From contig NW_008708797.1 in the NCBI RefSeq assembly GCF_000327385.1, positions 651,180 through 715,179 on the forward strand: 64,000 nt of DNA, given 5' to 3'. Positions 11,789 through 25,696 of this stretch are shown one piece after another. A program made the translations under genes and the position numbers. The stretch comes from Lottia gigantea. Taxonomy: Eukaryota > Mollusca > Gastropoda > Lottiidae. A model generated the notes under the pieces. The model searched no databases and was not told the origin of the DNA. It saw nothing but the letters and a program-made list of their open reading frames with translations. Position 1 is the first letter of the stretch. Every line of letters begins with the position of its first letter.

Positions 11789-14700
11789 CTAGAATACAGA
11801 AATTATTTTACATCATTTACAGTTCTAGGTATTAGAACGAAGGTGATAACACAGAATTATCAGGAGCATTTAAGAAACACCTGAAATTCCGAACTTTTGA
11901 TTAATTTGTATTGATTAATTTCAAATCCATTACTTTTTTCATACAAACACATGTCAAAACAACTTCTAGCATCCTAAAAATCGTAGATTTTTTCACTTAG
12001 CCATTGATTGGTGAATAGCACCAGCAAGCCTTTACATTGCAATCTAGGTCTGCAAATCAATTATCAAAGATAAGAATATACTTTTGAAATGCGCAAATAT
12101 ACATATTAAGCTATAAATGCAGTAAGATCCATCGAGCCCATTCTCAAAATAGTACAGCTCCCATACTTAAGTATATCAAATGCACTCAATAATTGTAGTT
12201 GGATGCCTAAACTGATCCATTCCATCATTAGAATAAATCCTAGATCCTGTAGATCTGTGTACCAGGTTTATGATGTGGTGATATTATGTTGTATCTGGTC
12301 TATATGAGTCAGTGTGTATGTTTTAATTCTAACAGTAGGTAGAGAAGATAGTATTTTAAGGTGAGGGAAGTACATGTTTATACAGGCAATGTGATGAAAT
12401 GATAATACCTATATACAATTAGATTTCCTTTAACCCTCGCTTTCTCTATCTTACACCTAACACACAATCTGTTTCACTTCTGTTACACTTTCAGACTGTC
12501 TGCAAGTCTAAAAATATAGGTCAACAACTACTTGGAATTGATGTATTTTCTTTGTTTTTATACTTTTTCTTACAAGAGAAAGAAAGATGCAATGTGAAGT
12601 ATGCCATATACATCTTATTTTTTGTCTTTTGATAACATATGCCTCCATCAGACTAGATTGACAAAAAAATGAAGCAAGAAATTATTTCACAAAAACACGC
12701 AGCATTGCAACTTAAACAGAAACTATTAACCAAAACTTTAAACAGACTTCATTTACCATAAGTATGTAGTAGTAAATGGTAGTGCACACTATATTCCATT
12801 TTGATCTAAGTAACAATTTTATACAAAGAAAATTGATGAGAAAAACCCATGGAATAACAATTACAAAATTAAACATGCTCAACAAAAATGTCCTTTTGGG
12901 AAGCAGACAAAGCAGACATCAGCTGTAATATGTCTGTATACATGAGTAACATTCAGGTTATTTAACAGCCTGGCATTCCTCTGGGAACCATACCAGCAGT
13001 CATCCATTGTATAATTCATGACCATGGACATTAATAATTGATGAATTTTTAACATCATAAAATATAAATGTAGGGGCTGTCTATATAACAGTTCTGAGCT
13101 CTAGGAAACATATCTTTTGTTTTATTTAATCTACGTGAACCATAATTTGTCACACTGTTAACAGCAAAAGACCAAAAATTTCTAGGATACAAGATAAGCT
13201 TTACTAAGACCTCAAAATTCTTCCAAATTATCAATACACAAAGTGTGCCATACAATGCCAATGGTATAAACTGTTTCTTTTAGCTGTGCTTTTTTATAAA
13301 ATTGTTATTTCAATAATTTCCATTGGTTATTCTCAATATTACAAGGGACAATGCCAAACTATGGAATTAAGTATGTTGGCACACCAAGGGGGCAATTCAA
13401 AATATTCCTTGCCACTTCATCACAATACCTCTTGATATCAGTCCTACACTGTGATATCAGATCAATAATGCATAATTTCAGCTCTATTTCATTTCTAAAC
13501 AAAACTACTACACACCTTAATAACCTGTTCTCCAGTAATAATTGATTTCAAGGCAACATTGACGATTATTATATCATAATGCCTTGCACATAGCGATGTA
13601 AGAAATGATTAATAATAATGGATCCACAAGCAGTGTATCTGTGATATTACTAATAATTGATGCTAATAAGTTAATAATGAACTAATAAAGTACTAATTAT
13701 AATGATTAATAAGCCTATACTTCTCTTGTACCATCAGAGAGAAATTATTGATACACTAATACCAGTTTATTTATTGATTTCTTCCATATCAAACCAGTCA
13801 ATGGTGGGTTTTTATTTCTATTGTTCACAACCAGTCACTCATTGACATTCATTTTACACTGTAAATAGCCTATCAAGCAGCCTTAAGCTTTTCCATGTAC
13901 AACATTAATGAAAATTTGAAAAATTGTAGGAGAATAAAATATACAATGGATACAGACAGTTCCAGTGACCTACATTATAGATTCAATATCTAACAATATA
14001 ACAACACCAAGATTATTTATCCTAAATATCTACAATTTCCTGCATCATCATAAGTAGTTCCTATCCTAGAGCAATATCAAGATTGAATTGTGGGTCCAAG
14101 CCTCAAAAAATCAATCAATATGCAATAACATATAACACAAACACATTGGTGAACATAGGTATAATAAATAGAATATACCTACATTCAGAACGATCCATAC
14201 AAATTCTATACAATACAATATTTTAACAGCAAATGTCCAAAAACTGTCAAGAATCAAAGGACCTGGTTAATAACTCTGTTGTGACAAGGTAAAGTTTAAA
14301 CCCAGCAAGAATATAGATCATTACTATAACCAGATCAGTATTCTATATAATTATACTATAATAGCAGTGTTGGTGTAAATGTCACTTCATATAATCACAC
14401 TGTTAATGATAATAAATGCAGACATCAATGGAAAGTTAAATGGAGAGATACATGCATTAGCTATTATCTTTTAAAACTAATATTTCAAGGATTACCAACA
14501 GCTTCAAAGAATTATAAAACAAAATAATAATGGAAAAAGTGAAATGTCTGTTTATTTCCTCTAAAATCAAAAACAGCTTCCAACTGACAAACTAAATTGT
14601 ATATTTTATGGTGCAGAAAATTTTTTTGTTTCTCTTACAAAATAACTAAAATATATTGTCTGAAGTGCACTAAGTGAAAATACATTCCCCAAATCTTTTT

Positions 14701-15210
14701 GGTACATAATGTTTGCATTTTTGGACAAACATCAAGCTTACTAAAATGTGACTTTCAGGTTCAAATCTTACCAAGTATAATTTGACTTGTTCAGTAAATC
14801 CCATTAGCTGGACCTCTAAAAGTCTAATGACAAGAAATACTATTGAAAAGAACTATCAGTAACTTTTTGGACTTTTCCATTACAAGTTTGATAGTAATTT
14901 GTGGTAGAAAATGAAGTAGAATCTATTTCTATTCTTTGCTCTAATAACATTAATGTATTTGACTTGGTAATCAGTGCCAATTACTAGGTCATTCTGTGTA
15001 ATAGAAATGGTGAGTTTGAAACTTGATGGTAATTATTCTACTTCATTCCATGCTAATACAGGTTTTATCATAGTCACTTGGTGCAGTCATTAATCAAATA
15101 TTGACAATCATTCAGTCTTCATACAAAGGGATTAACCCTAAACAAGTCAGCTGTCAATTTTTTATTCAACTGAAACTTTTAGTCACCACACAGCTTCTCA
15201 CAAAATAAGG

Positions 15211-15428
15211 TTAAATTCTAAGGAAAAACAATGGTATTTAAATTAATGAATCAAAAACACTTTTTCCCGAAGTAATTTTACCTCTACTATTGAATGTGAT
15301 TATGAACGAGTGCCTACCAACCATCTGATATCTTATGAAGTTTGTGGAACTAAGAAATTGTTACCGACCACCTCATTGTTTTAAATTCTAAGGAAAAACA
15401 ATGGTATTTAAATTAATGAATCAAAAAC
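15211..15428. repeat. Pair of identical 48-bp direct repeats 122 bp apart
   Basis: The segments 15211-15258 and 15381-15428 are identical over 48 bases (starting TTAAATTCTAAGGAAAAACA and ending AATGAATCAAAAAC). The unique spacer is CG-richer than its surroundings. This looks like a recent local duplication, or an insertion with duplicated flanks. No coding sense. Confidence 0.75.
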
Positions 15429-18400
15429 TCTTAAAAAATGTTCTTGATTGTCAAAATAAAATAAGTCAACTACTTGCAGACAATAAAACAAATAGAAGGC
15501 ATGATGTCATTTTCGCTTTTGAATATGCTTTGTGGAGGTTAGGTATCACAAAGACAATTTAAAGTGAACTGCAAATATCAAACTAAAGACAGACATCAAT
15601 ACCAATAACACAACAAAATAATGGCATAATTTACTCCAGACAACAAAACGAATGACAGAAATTGGAAATTCAAAGACAATGTGACCCACAAGAATCTATA
15701 CAGAAGGCAAAAATCATAAACACTTATCATAGTTAAAAATCAGGGAAGTGGAAAATTGGTTTTCATTGGGGATGTCTTGCTTTAATAAACACAATATATC
15801 TAATAGGAGAATCATATAGGTAGAACTGTAACTAATTACTTTGTAAGTGAAAATCATCACCTGTTGAACAATATTGTCTCAGATATATCATAATTCATAA
15901 TTCATAGAGAATATAAATAATACAATTATATAATTAATATAGATAGATGGTGATGCTATGTCACTGGGTTTGTCAACTTAGCATCTCATTTGTGGATGAA
16001 CAATGGAATCAATGAATCATTTTGAAGTAACCTCAAACAACACACATAAAAGCCCTTACAGATACTTGTATATTTTCTCAACCATTAGAATTATTCTTTT
16101 TTTATAGAATTACACTTGAATGCCATTCTGACTTGATATTCAAATCTTAATCTTAACACCATACATTACATAGTGGTACTCTTTGCATTAATTGCAGAGA
16201 GAGGAACATATTAAAGCAGATCTTGAAATTGGTGCTTTCTCATGAGTTCTTAACTAGTTGCTTAACCAAATACCAGAGTCTACAATAATATTTCTATATC
16301 TTAATGAGTAAATTAAAACTGCTATCTTTTCTAACCAAATCTTGCTCTTTTCATTACTGCTGATCTAAGATTGTCTATTTCTGGTTTTCAGAGATAAAAT
16401 AGAACATAATCCTAGCTGATTAACCCTATTTTAATGTTAATCATTAGTTAAGATAAGCAACTCTGAGAGATTTGCAGGAAATACTGGTACCATATCTGAT
16501 CTTGGCTTATACTTATCTAAAACAGCCATCAAATTACATACTAAAGAGAAAACAGTTAGTGGTATATATCTATTACAACAATCATATATCTGAGACTGAG
16601 CTATCTCATTAGAAATAATATCAAAAATTTAATATTAATTCATAGACAGACTTGCACTGAATTATATTCATTCTATTCCATACCACTTGCTTGATATGAA
16701 AGTTTCATTATTGCCAGGATATGTAAAATATTACAAATGTGTCTTATACTTTTGTCAACAGAACTGGCTAAATCACTTTGTCATCTGAAATTTTGTTTTT
16801 ATGGATCAGTTTTCTTCTTTTTTCCTCATATCTTTAACAATTGCTAGTTACTTTGAATCATCTTACCGTTACCATTAAACTACAAACAAACTAATAAAAT
16901 ATATAACCTAAAGTTACTGCTTTTTATCTTAATTACAAGAAAAATATAGCCATTTTATGTTCACTTTGACTCAATAATGTCTATAGTTTTATTATACAGA
17001 AATCATAAAAAGAGATCAATACGACCACTATCAATTACCCTATTGTCATAATATAGCTACCAATTGTTAAGACAATTAGACTGTTTGATGAAGTTCTTGA
17101 ACACAGTGTTAATACTCGATAGTAATTTGTCCTAATAGACACATAATATACATACATTGATATCTTCTAATAGACAGACATCTACTCAACCAAGCTTGAC
17201 CTTCATCATTCCATAACTTGATATAAACAGAAGGACAAGGAAAACAATGCAAAATGGATGAAAATTAAAGCCCGAAAACATGTATATGAAGCTTTAAATA
17301 GCCCACCATGTCAATGATGTCAGTAATTTATATGAAAATCTTTCTTTGTGAATCTAATTATACATTTAATTTACATACTGTATATATCTCAATTTGCTGT
17401 ATCTATTGAAAATTTATTATTAATTGTTGCGAATCTAGCGAAATGTACCCTATCTTGCATCTCCATAGTTGAAATTTTCCTAATCAAACATACTTCTACT
17501 GAATTATTCCAATGCCTAATTAACTGAAATGTTCCAATAACTGAAATTTTCCCTCTAAATGACTTTTCAGGTCTACTGCTACTGAAATGTTTTGATCAAG
17601 CAAGCTTTTACTAAAATAATCCCAATAAAAAAACAAATTGAACAAGATCACACCAACCTAGGCCAGTGCTTTCATTGAGACTCGTCTCAATACACCCTAA
17701 CACCAACCAAAATTATCCCAATAAATATAGGAACAGATCAATCAATAGACTAGACCTTACAGCAGCTGACACAACCTTTTTTATTCGTCCATGATAAAAG
17801 GCTTTAAAGTTATTCCAATAAGATCAATAATCTGTTTAATACAGCTTTATTTATTTAATCCATTTTTACCTGAGTATTGTCAAGATAGACAGACCTAGAA
17901 TCTATTTAATGATAGACACTTTACATTTGATGAGCAATAAGTTAGAAGTGTTTAAAATTATTTCAATCAATTTGTTATTACAAGTCTTCAAGTGTTGGTT
18001 GTCTGCTGCTTTTAACAGCGCTGCCAATTATTTACTTCCAAGATTTCCGTAAAGACTAAAAGACTTAGTTCATTGTATTTACTAATCAGATTCTAAAAAA
18101 TATTTAATATCTTCAACATTTATTTATCCACTTGTTGGAAATGTATATGGCAAATGGTAACATACACAGTACTATGCATCTTCAACTAGTATGAACTTTG
18201 TCTTATACCTTGACAGCAATACTCACCTTTCTTGTATCATGCAGTGAATACCAATGGATACAACCAATCAGAACCATTGAATGTAAACATTATGGCTTAT
18301 TGCTGACAGACTTTTTGAAAAGAACCATGATCCACTGTATTCCCTAATGTACAATCCAACCAAATCACTGCATTTACATACTTCTGTGATACAAGATAGG

Positions 18401-19955
18401 TGGATAATGCAATCAAGGTATAAGATGTAGTAATAGCTTTACATTGTGATGATGGGTACTAAGAATTATAGATACAATTATTAATGGTTTATGTTTGTTT
18501 GAGATTTAAGACATCAACAGCAAAGTTTCAAAGGTGATTTCCATTCTCATATAAATTGTTATATTTCTCATGCTAGAATATTCATAAATTCATCAAAATG
18601 ACAAGAACAACACCTTGCTCATTAACATGCTTGTAAGCCTGTAGAGATTTTAGTCAGATGGAACTGACCAGAACACTGTATCTGTAGTGTGTATAAACAA
18701 GTTAAGATTCCTGCGAGCCAATCTAAGCACCAGGATATATTTTTATCATATTATTTCAGATGTTTACCTATCACTGATTGATTAACAGACCACTGGATGT
18801 AAATCTTTACCTATCTTCTTTATAAACAAAGTATCAACTTCAGATGGCTAACTCAGCTCAGTTAAAATAAATCTTCTCAGGTGCATCATATTTTGATTAA
18901 CAAAATAGCAAATAATGTTTTTGGAAGTGCAGTATGATTTTTACATACATGAATAATACCTCTGATTTTCATTTAAACAACTTTAACTTTGAGGTGCTAT
19001 AAAATCCTGTGATAAAAACTACAAGATCACATGAACCAAAGCCATTTCTTCTGACCTCTTCAAATGACCTAGGTAAAATAATTAGTTTTTACTGGAATTT
19101 TCATAATAAATATGCACAGAAGACTACACAAGTTTATCTTCTACTATCTTTCTACAGCTTTTACCATATTGATTCCCGCTAAAGTTTACTGCTAACAAAA
19201 AATTACCAGAATCCTCATGGGACATCAAATGTCTGGTAACATCCTCTGTATATTTATAACGAAAAGTCTTCTATCAATATTTCACTAGTTTTTTAACCTC
19301 AGATATCTGTTTTCCACAATTAGGCCAAACAGGATATTAAAAAAGTTGTCAATCTAAGATCTGAAAAAAAATTAACTGTCTGCCAAAAAGTAAAGAATAT
19401 CACAAAGTTTCTTCATGCCTGAAAAGATATAAGAAGCTGATGTTATTGATTTGGCTTTAAAACATGTAAATTTGTAAACTGTGTTATTATCAGATTTAAG
19501 TTATATACATCACGCTTCAATTTCTTAACTAAATTAAACTGGAGGTTTTTAGAGTTCGTACTTTAAGTTTATTGACAGAAAACTTGTACATACAGATAAC
19601 AATATGGTTACCTGCAAAAATTCACATCTGCACACTTGCTAATATGTAAACATGTTAGATGATTCAAAGAAAAAATTAGATTTCAAAAAATGTAACAGAG
19701 GAACTATGCTTTTTTGTCAATTATAATATCTTTACAATATCTTATGATAATGACAACTTTTCATTTAGAAAATGGTAAGAATATGTTATTTTCATTACAG
19801 ATATAAAGAACACTGCATAACAATGCTAGTATATAGTTTATTTCTATTTTAGGAATATTTAGCATTCATCAAATATTTGGAGGTATGAAATAAAATGTAG
19901 ATTATCATCAGATATACTATTTGTAGTCTTATCTCTTAATCTGTCAGACACTTTC

Positions 19956-20398
19956 AAGGGACAGGTGTGGCATTTCCTGGAGTAAATCATACCTGGTCTC
20001 AGAATCATGGTCTCAGAATCATGAATTGTCCTGATAAATTAATCAGTAATAATGCTCACATAATGTTTGCAATTTGAGCCTTCAAATCCAAGTGTATTCA
20101 TAATTGTCTAAGTTTGAAAGTTATTTAAACTAGTCGTCATTTTAAGAGACTTTTTATTTTGAATATCTGTTGATGATGTCATGTGTATATAGTAGACTCA
20201 TTCATCCTTCTAACTTAGTCTTGGTGTCAGAGACTATCAACTTTCAAATACCCCAAATTTTATCAGCTAGTGAACAAAATAAAAAAAAAAGTTAAATGTC
20301 TTGTTTGAGGACTATTCAAGGATTTATGTGGTTTTTTGAAGTTTTAATAATATTTACATATATTCAAATCTGTACAGGAAATGCCACACCTATCCCTT
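19956..20398. mobile_element. Non-autonomous TIR element (MITE-like), about 443 bp
   Basis: The ends are a 24-base inverted pair differing at one base: AAGGGACAGGTGTGGCATTT (then CCTG) at 19956-19979 and its complement AAATGCCACACCTATCCCTT at 20379-20398, preceded by CAGG. The interior is AT-rich and non-coding, with a short tandem duplication of GGTCTCAGAATCAT. No convincing target-site duplication was found, so the superfamily is left open. Confidence 0.65.
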
Positions 20399-21212
20399 TA
20401 AATAATATAATATAATATGAAGACTTGATCATTTCTTCATATGCAAGAATGAAATGCTGGACTATGAGTAAATAAAAGATCAATATTTATCCAGTTGGAG
20501 TTTCCAAGGACAAAAGATATAACGGGTACATGTGTATGCAATTTAACAAAAGATTAACTCTAAAACTAATCACCACAAGTTGGTGGAAGAACCTTGGCAT
20601 GGTGGCATACAAGAATTACAATTAAATCTCACCATTCTGAATCACCTGATGCCATTCTTCAATGATAAAGTTTCTCTAAATCTAAAATATTGCTATTTCT
20701 TTACAGTTTTTAAAGAGTAACAATTTTTAAATGCTCTCTTATCCATTTGTATGTAACAATGATATAAAGACAACAACTTTCAATAAAAACAAATTGCAAA
20801 TGGCAAGGCTCTTAAATTAACAGTGCAGTATCTGCATGAAAATAAAATGAGACAAATGCTTCATGCCGAATTTGACAAAAAATAAATTTTGTTCAAAAAA
20901 ACATAAGTATAAGTATGATATCCACTTAATACATTACTTATTTGATGTCTAGCATTAAGATGTGTATCATTTGAAAGACAACAGGATTTTTGCCTCATAG
21001 AGAAAACACTGAAGTTTTTAAAAGTCAGCAAACCTAAAGGACATACATGTACTTTTCAGATTAAATCTAGAAAGTAATAATCATTATGTAACAATTCATG
21101 CTAACTAATTCTGGATTGTGTATGATTTTATCTTACTATCAATTCATGTTGTTCAACAAAGTTAGAACATGATATTTAATATTGAAATGGAGTTTTGTTG
21201 TTTTTTCTGTAG

Positions 21213-21323
21213 ACAATGGCTTGTATTGTTTACTGCAATCAATCTATCTCATGTATTAGTGATGTCACTGACAGAATTTCACACAAAACCCACAATAAAT
21301 GTAAAATATACTTTGAAATTTGA
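21213..21323 (+). CDS. Weak candidate terminal exon, Cys-containing
   Basis: A strong acceptor (TTGTTTTTTCTGTAG) is followed by 36 open codons to TGA, with an early ATG (MACIVYCNQSISCISDVTDR) and four Cys in total. There is no matching upstream exon or nearby poly(A) signal, and the segment lies inside the intron of the minus-strand candidate gene. It may be a chance ORF. Confidence 0.15.
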   Translation, partial: TMACIVYCNQSISCISDVTDRISHKTHNKCKIYFEI

Positions 21324-21639
21324 TATTATCTGTAAAATAAATGTAGTGAATTTCCTATATTAAATCTATCTAAAATGTCAAATCTGATTTACCCTAACTG
21401 ACAATTTCAATCAATATACTAAATTTGCATCAATAAATCAAATGAAATCAAAACTCTTATACTGTGTAGGAGGCCACTTTTTTAATACTTATTAAGCAAT
21501 TGCATCATGTAAGTTTTCAGTCTATTTAGATTTGTAACCTTTTCTAATGGAATTGTTGACATCTACACGTGTATGTATTCATCAGAAAAAATACCTTTTT
21601 GTTGAAGATCACAATATAAAGAAAACACTTATACTTAAA

Positions 21640-21950
21640 ACCTAAAGAAACAAGTCCTTATTCTTTAAAACCTAAAGAACCAAGTCCTTATTCTTTAAAA
21701 CCTAAAGAACCAAGTCCTTATTCTTAAAAACCTAAAGAACCAAGACCTTATTCTTTAAAACCTAAAGAACCAAGACCTTATTCTTCAAAACCTAAAGAAC
21801 TAAGACCTTATTCCTTAAAACCTAAAGAACCAAGACCTTATTCTTCAAAACCTAAAGAACCAAGACCTTATTCTTTAAAACCTAGAACCAAGAATTTATT
21901 CTTTACAACCTAAAGAACCAAGACCTTATTCTTTAAAACCTAAAGAAAAA
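21640..21950. repeat. 30-bp minisatellite, about 10 copies
   Basis: The unit is ACCTAAAGAACCAAGACCTT plus ATTCTTTAAA, repeated head to tail with a few substitutions (AAGTCC in the first three units, AAGACC later) and one shortened 28-base unit near 21885. There are no stops-free frames of interest. Confidence 0.95.
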
Positions 21951-23617
21951 GCCCAATATGTTACACAAGCAATTTAAATCAACTTAAATGGAACCTGTGC
22001 CATGTTAGCTGTTAGAAATTGTTGAAGGAAATCATAATATCAAACACCAAATAGGTAAATAATCTAAGATAATTCTTCTAAAATGAAGATAGATTAGGAT
22101 CAAAGCTTCAGTAAATATCTCAAATTACAGAATAATATAAGCTATAACAGAAAATAATATACATGGCAGTTCTTGTCTATCATAAACAAATTACTGAAAG
22201 TCCAAGAATCTCCAAATAAATGATAAACTTGTTGAAAACTCATTATCTTGGCTGGTGGAATATTTCAAAACATGAAATCTATCAACTCAGAAACATAGTG
22301 CCTTTAACCTCTTTCAGTCAGGTGAGCTCTTTTATCTTCTAAGCTTAATTTAATTTAGAAAGCTGAAATGTTTGGAATGTATTACTTTGTTAAGAGTGAA
22401 CAATGATATTTTTGATCACTTCATTGGTATAGAAATATCACATAAAAAGCTGTATAGCTCATTTCTTTTTCTCTTATAGATTTAAAACCAAAATGAATGT
22501 GCATAAATAAGCGACAGATTTTTAAAACATCTTACAATATCTCATTGAATTTTAAATTCTAGATTGCAAACCCTAGGGTCCACTATTAGAAAATTGTTAA
22601 TACTTTCCAGAAATAAAATGGATCTGTTGACAGAGCACACTTTTAGTAAGGAAGAACTTTTTTACAGTTGGATATTCCTAAGAGAATTATAAGGCCCATA
22701 CTTCAATATTCTAACTCTTGACTCATTTCATATCATACTTTTCAAAACTAACACACAGGTTTATTACACTCTGTTCTTTTTTGCTATTTTGGTTCTACTT
22801 TTATTACAGGTATAAAGAATGGGACCATAGTTAATCCAATGTTTTACCCTTCTCTTTGAATTCAATAATAATGGACACAAAATCTGTTTTTCCATTCACA
22901 ATTCTAGTGGTAATCTATCATTTGAAGTTGAATACATGAAACAGATAGATAGAAACAATAACCTTTAACCTAAAACCAGATTTTACAATCTCAATTCACT
23001 CAATTAACTTAGAACTCAAGTAGTTTAACATACATTCTACTGTTTTTATGACTTTATAGGTAATATATCATGTCTAGGTCAAAATATAGGTAAATTATTG
23101 CTAGAACTATATATAATAAATCATATATATGGTACCTTTAATATTTTTAGTGCCATATGGACTACATTATAACACCTTTCGCTCAGTTTTGTGTAAACTT
23201 GATAATTTTTGATGAAAAAAATATGTTGTTCATAAATTAATACAAATTATGGTAATTTATCAGAAAATGTGGCATCAAATCAAAAACTGTATGAATATTG
23301 CCAAAGAAAATATGAAAATAATACAGGTAGCTTCATATTGGAAATCTGAGAAAGAAAGGGAGTTCAAAAAACAAAGCTAATACAAAGGTAGATCTACCAA
23401 CTAAATGTCTTGTAAAATATATGTATTGCAATGAAAAATTTCTGAATAATACATATGCATTTTCAAATTGGAAGACAAAATATTGGTATTTTGGTCATTT
23501 TCTTTTTGGAGCCCATGAAATTCAGTAAACTAATGACTTAGAATGTCTTGAAGAAATTCGTTTTTGATCAATATTTAGTTGCCAAGTTGTCATAGATATG
23601 TATTTAGAATCTAAAGA

Positions 23618-24217
23618 TAGCTTGCCAGGCAAGGTAACATACGCCCACTGGCAGCTGTCAGAAATGATTAAACAGTCTTTCATGAAAATTGATAGATCAT
23701 CATGAAAATCAATAGAGATCATCTTCATAATGACATAGACATACAAAATAAAAATCAAAAGAATCTGTAAAGAATTGTAGCCTGTAGAGTGAGCACGAGT
23801 TGCACAATATAGCTAATAGAGAAAAACGTCAAGTCAGACACGATATTTCGGTGAAAAATTATCCGATCATCACGAAAATCAATAGGGATCATCTTAATAA
23901 TGACATTGACACACAAAATAAAAATCAAAAGAATCTGTAAAAAATTGTAGCCTGTAGAGTGAGCACGAGTTGCACAATATAGCTAATAGAGAAAAACGTC
24001 AAGTCAGACACGATATTTCGGTGAAAAATTATCCGATCATCATGAAAATCAATAGGGATCATCTTCATAACGACATAGACATACAAAATAAAAATCAAAA
24101 GAATCTATAAAAAATTGTAGCCTGTAGAGTGAGCACGAGCCAAATGTGAACGGACGGACCGTCCGACCGACGGGGTGATTACAATATACGCCCATCTTAC
24201 GTGTGGGCGTATAAAAA
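23618..24217 (+). mobile_element. Complete pearl/HINE-like non-autonomous element with three 170-bp core units
   Basis: The left end TAGCTTGCCAGGCAAGGTAA holds the palindrome CTTGCCAGGCAAG and is followed by CATACGCCCAC. The core has three units starting at 23695, 23865 and 24035, exactly 170 bp apart and nearly identical; the third is cut short. The right end is a GGACGGACCGTCCGACCGAC tract, then ATACGCCCA, a 9-base loop and TGGGCGTAT, i.e. a hairpin near the terminus. The right-hand arm is also the inverse of the left subterminal ATACGCCCA. Paired subterminal hairpins plus a short tandem core are the known layout of Helentron-derived HINE elements and of the bivalve pearl family. Class assignment is by structure only; no protein is encoded. 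Confidence 0.75.
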
Positions 24218-25432
24218 CCATAATATTATCATCAATTAGAAGTTATTGTAAAATAAAAGTAATGATATAATAAATAGTGGGTAATTTACAGCTTTGGGTC
24301 CTGTTGTATAAAAATTATGCATTAACTTTGTTGGAAGTTTAAGTTAATAAGTATTACTTATGAATTTTCACAATTTTCCACAAACTTACCACTGAAATTT
24401 CAAGTAAATTCAAACAAAAAGGGACAAATTTCCATCCAGATAGCCAGATGTAAATGGGATTTTAAAAGCATCCTTTAAAAAATATTCAATAAAGCCGGTT
24501 GTCAATATTATTCATTAACCACAACTTTCTAAACATTAACCTGTAAATTTATTGGAAAAATACTTAACTGAACAATAATTTAACTTTATCTAGCTATTAC
24601 ATTTTTAATATAAGAGATAGGGAAGTTATTATTAATTTTAGTTGACAATACTGGCAGAAATTTCACTTAGTACAGACGCTTCAGACAATCAACTCACTGG
24701 AAATTGATAAAATCATATTAGAATAATAGAACAATAGTGTAGCAATCAATATTTAATAAAATTACTCAAATTACACAGAAAAGTAATTAGTTAATATGGA
24801 AACTGCCAGTTCTTTTATTCCTGAGTTTCTGCTACAGCTTATATAAAATATTATGTGAGCCTGCATAAGGTACATTCATAAAACTAAATTTTTTCATTTA
24901 GTCAACGAATATATTTTATTATACTGTGCAGTATATTTCCAACACAATTATCTATCTAAATTGAAATTAATTCGTCCCAGGGAGGCAGGGATGAGTTTAG
25001 TTGTTAACTATATTGAAATATCATTTGACTAGTTTAATTTTTTTTAATAAACTATGGACATTTTTTGATAATGTGTACTTGGACATCGAAGTTCACAATT
25101 TTCAACAGCTTGTCATTTAAAGTGCCAATTTACATTATTTTAAAAATCATCAAAGATATATCACATAATCAACATATTGAGTTGCATTAAAAATATTAAT
25201 TTTGTTAATAAGTATATTTTATATATTACCAACATATAGATTTCACAAAATGGATGCTGATTAATTAATCATAGAGTGGAACAGAGTTATAAGAATATTT
25301 ATCCTTTCAAATTTGTCACAAATACTTACTGAAACTTGCAATTTTCCTGCAAATGTAGATCTACTTGTGTGAAAAAAAATTGAAATATATGATATAATTT
25401 AGAAGTTAAGATTATTTTTTTTACCGTGTTAG

Positions 25433-25516
25433 AAAGACCCTAGAAAGAGAAAGGTGGGCTATGGAATACCTAAAGGCAAAGCCTTTCAGAAGAAAGAACC
25501 TGCTAAGAGTTGGGAG
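25433..25516 (+). CDS. Candidate internal exon, Lys-rich, unknown protein
   Basis: After a T8 tract and TTACCGTGTTAG the frame reads KDPRKRKVGYGIPKGKAFQK, then KEPAKSWE, 28 codons with mixed, coding-like codon use, ending at a weak donor GAG|GTTATT. It is phase 0 at both ends and compatible with the next segment. The opposite strand is also open here (an alternative minus exon from CTCTTAG|CAGG to ACACG|GTAAAA), but with a Phe/Leu-rich, less protein-like product. Lies within the intron of the minus-strand gene. Confidence 0.3.
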
Positions 25517-25621
25517 GTTATTATTGAGTTACAATCAACGTGCAACATTACAGACATTTGCTGCCATAGGTTTAAAACTAAGCTTCCTAACTCACTCCTA
25601 CTCTTGTGGATTGTAATTTAG

Positions 25622-25696
25622 GAAACCTGTCACGGACCAATACAAGATGGATCAAGTAAAGCAGACACAACAAAGTTCTCCGTGACAGAATACAAG
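25622..25696 (+). CDS. Candidate internal exon following 25433-25516
   Basis: It has a convincing acceptor: branch-like CCTAACTCAC, pyrimidine-rich CTCCTACTC, then TTTAG. The frame reads ETCHGPIQDGSSKADTTKFS, then VTEYK, 25 codons, to the donor AAG|GTAAAA. The separating intron would be only 105 bp. No first or last exon was found for a plus-strand gene, so this could be a fragment, an antisense transcript or chance. Confidence 0.3.

Noticed and set aside
12875-13111. Minus-strand open frame of about 68 codons with MDDCWYGSQRN and CFVCFPKGHFC
   Set aside because: No acceptor ahead of it and no consensus donor in it; the length is within chance. It would sit in the first intron of the candidate gene.
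18227-18280. Minus-strand ATG segment ending AAG|GTGAGTATTG
   Set aside because: Strong donor, but no phase-compatible following exon; left only as a possible optional 5' exon in the intron description.
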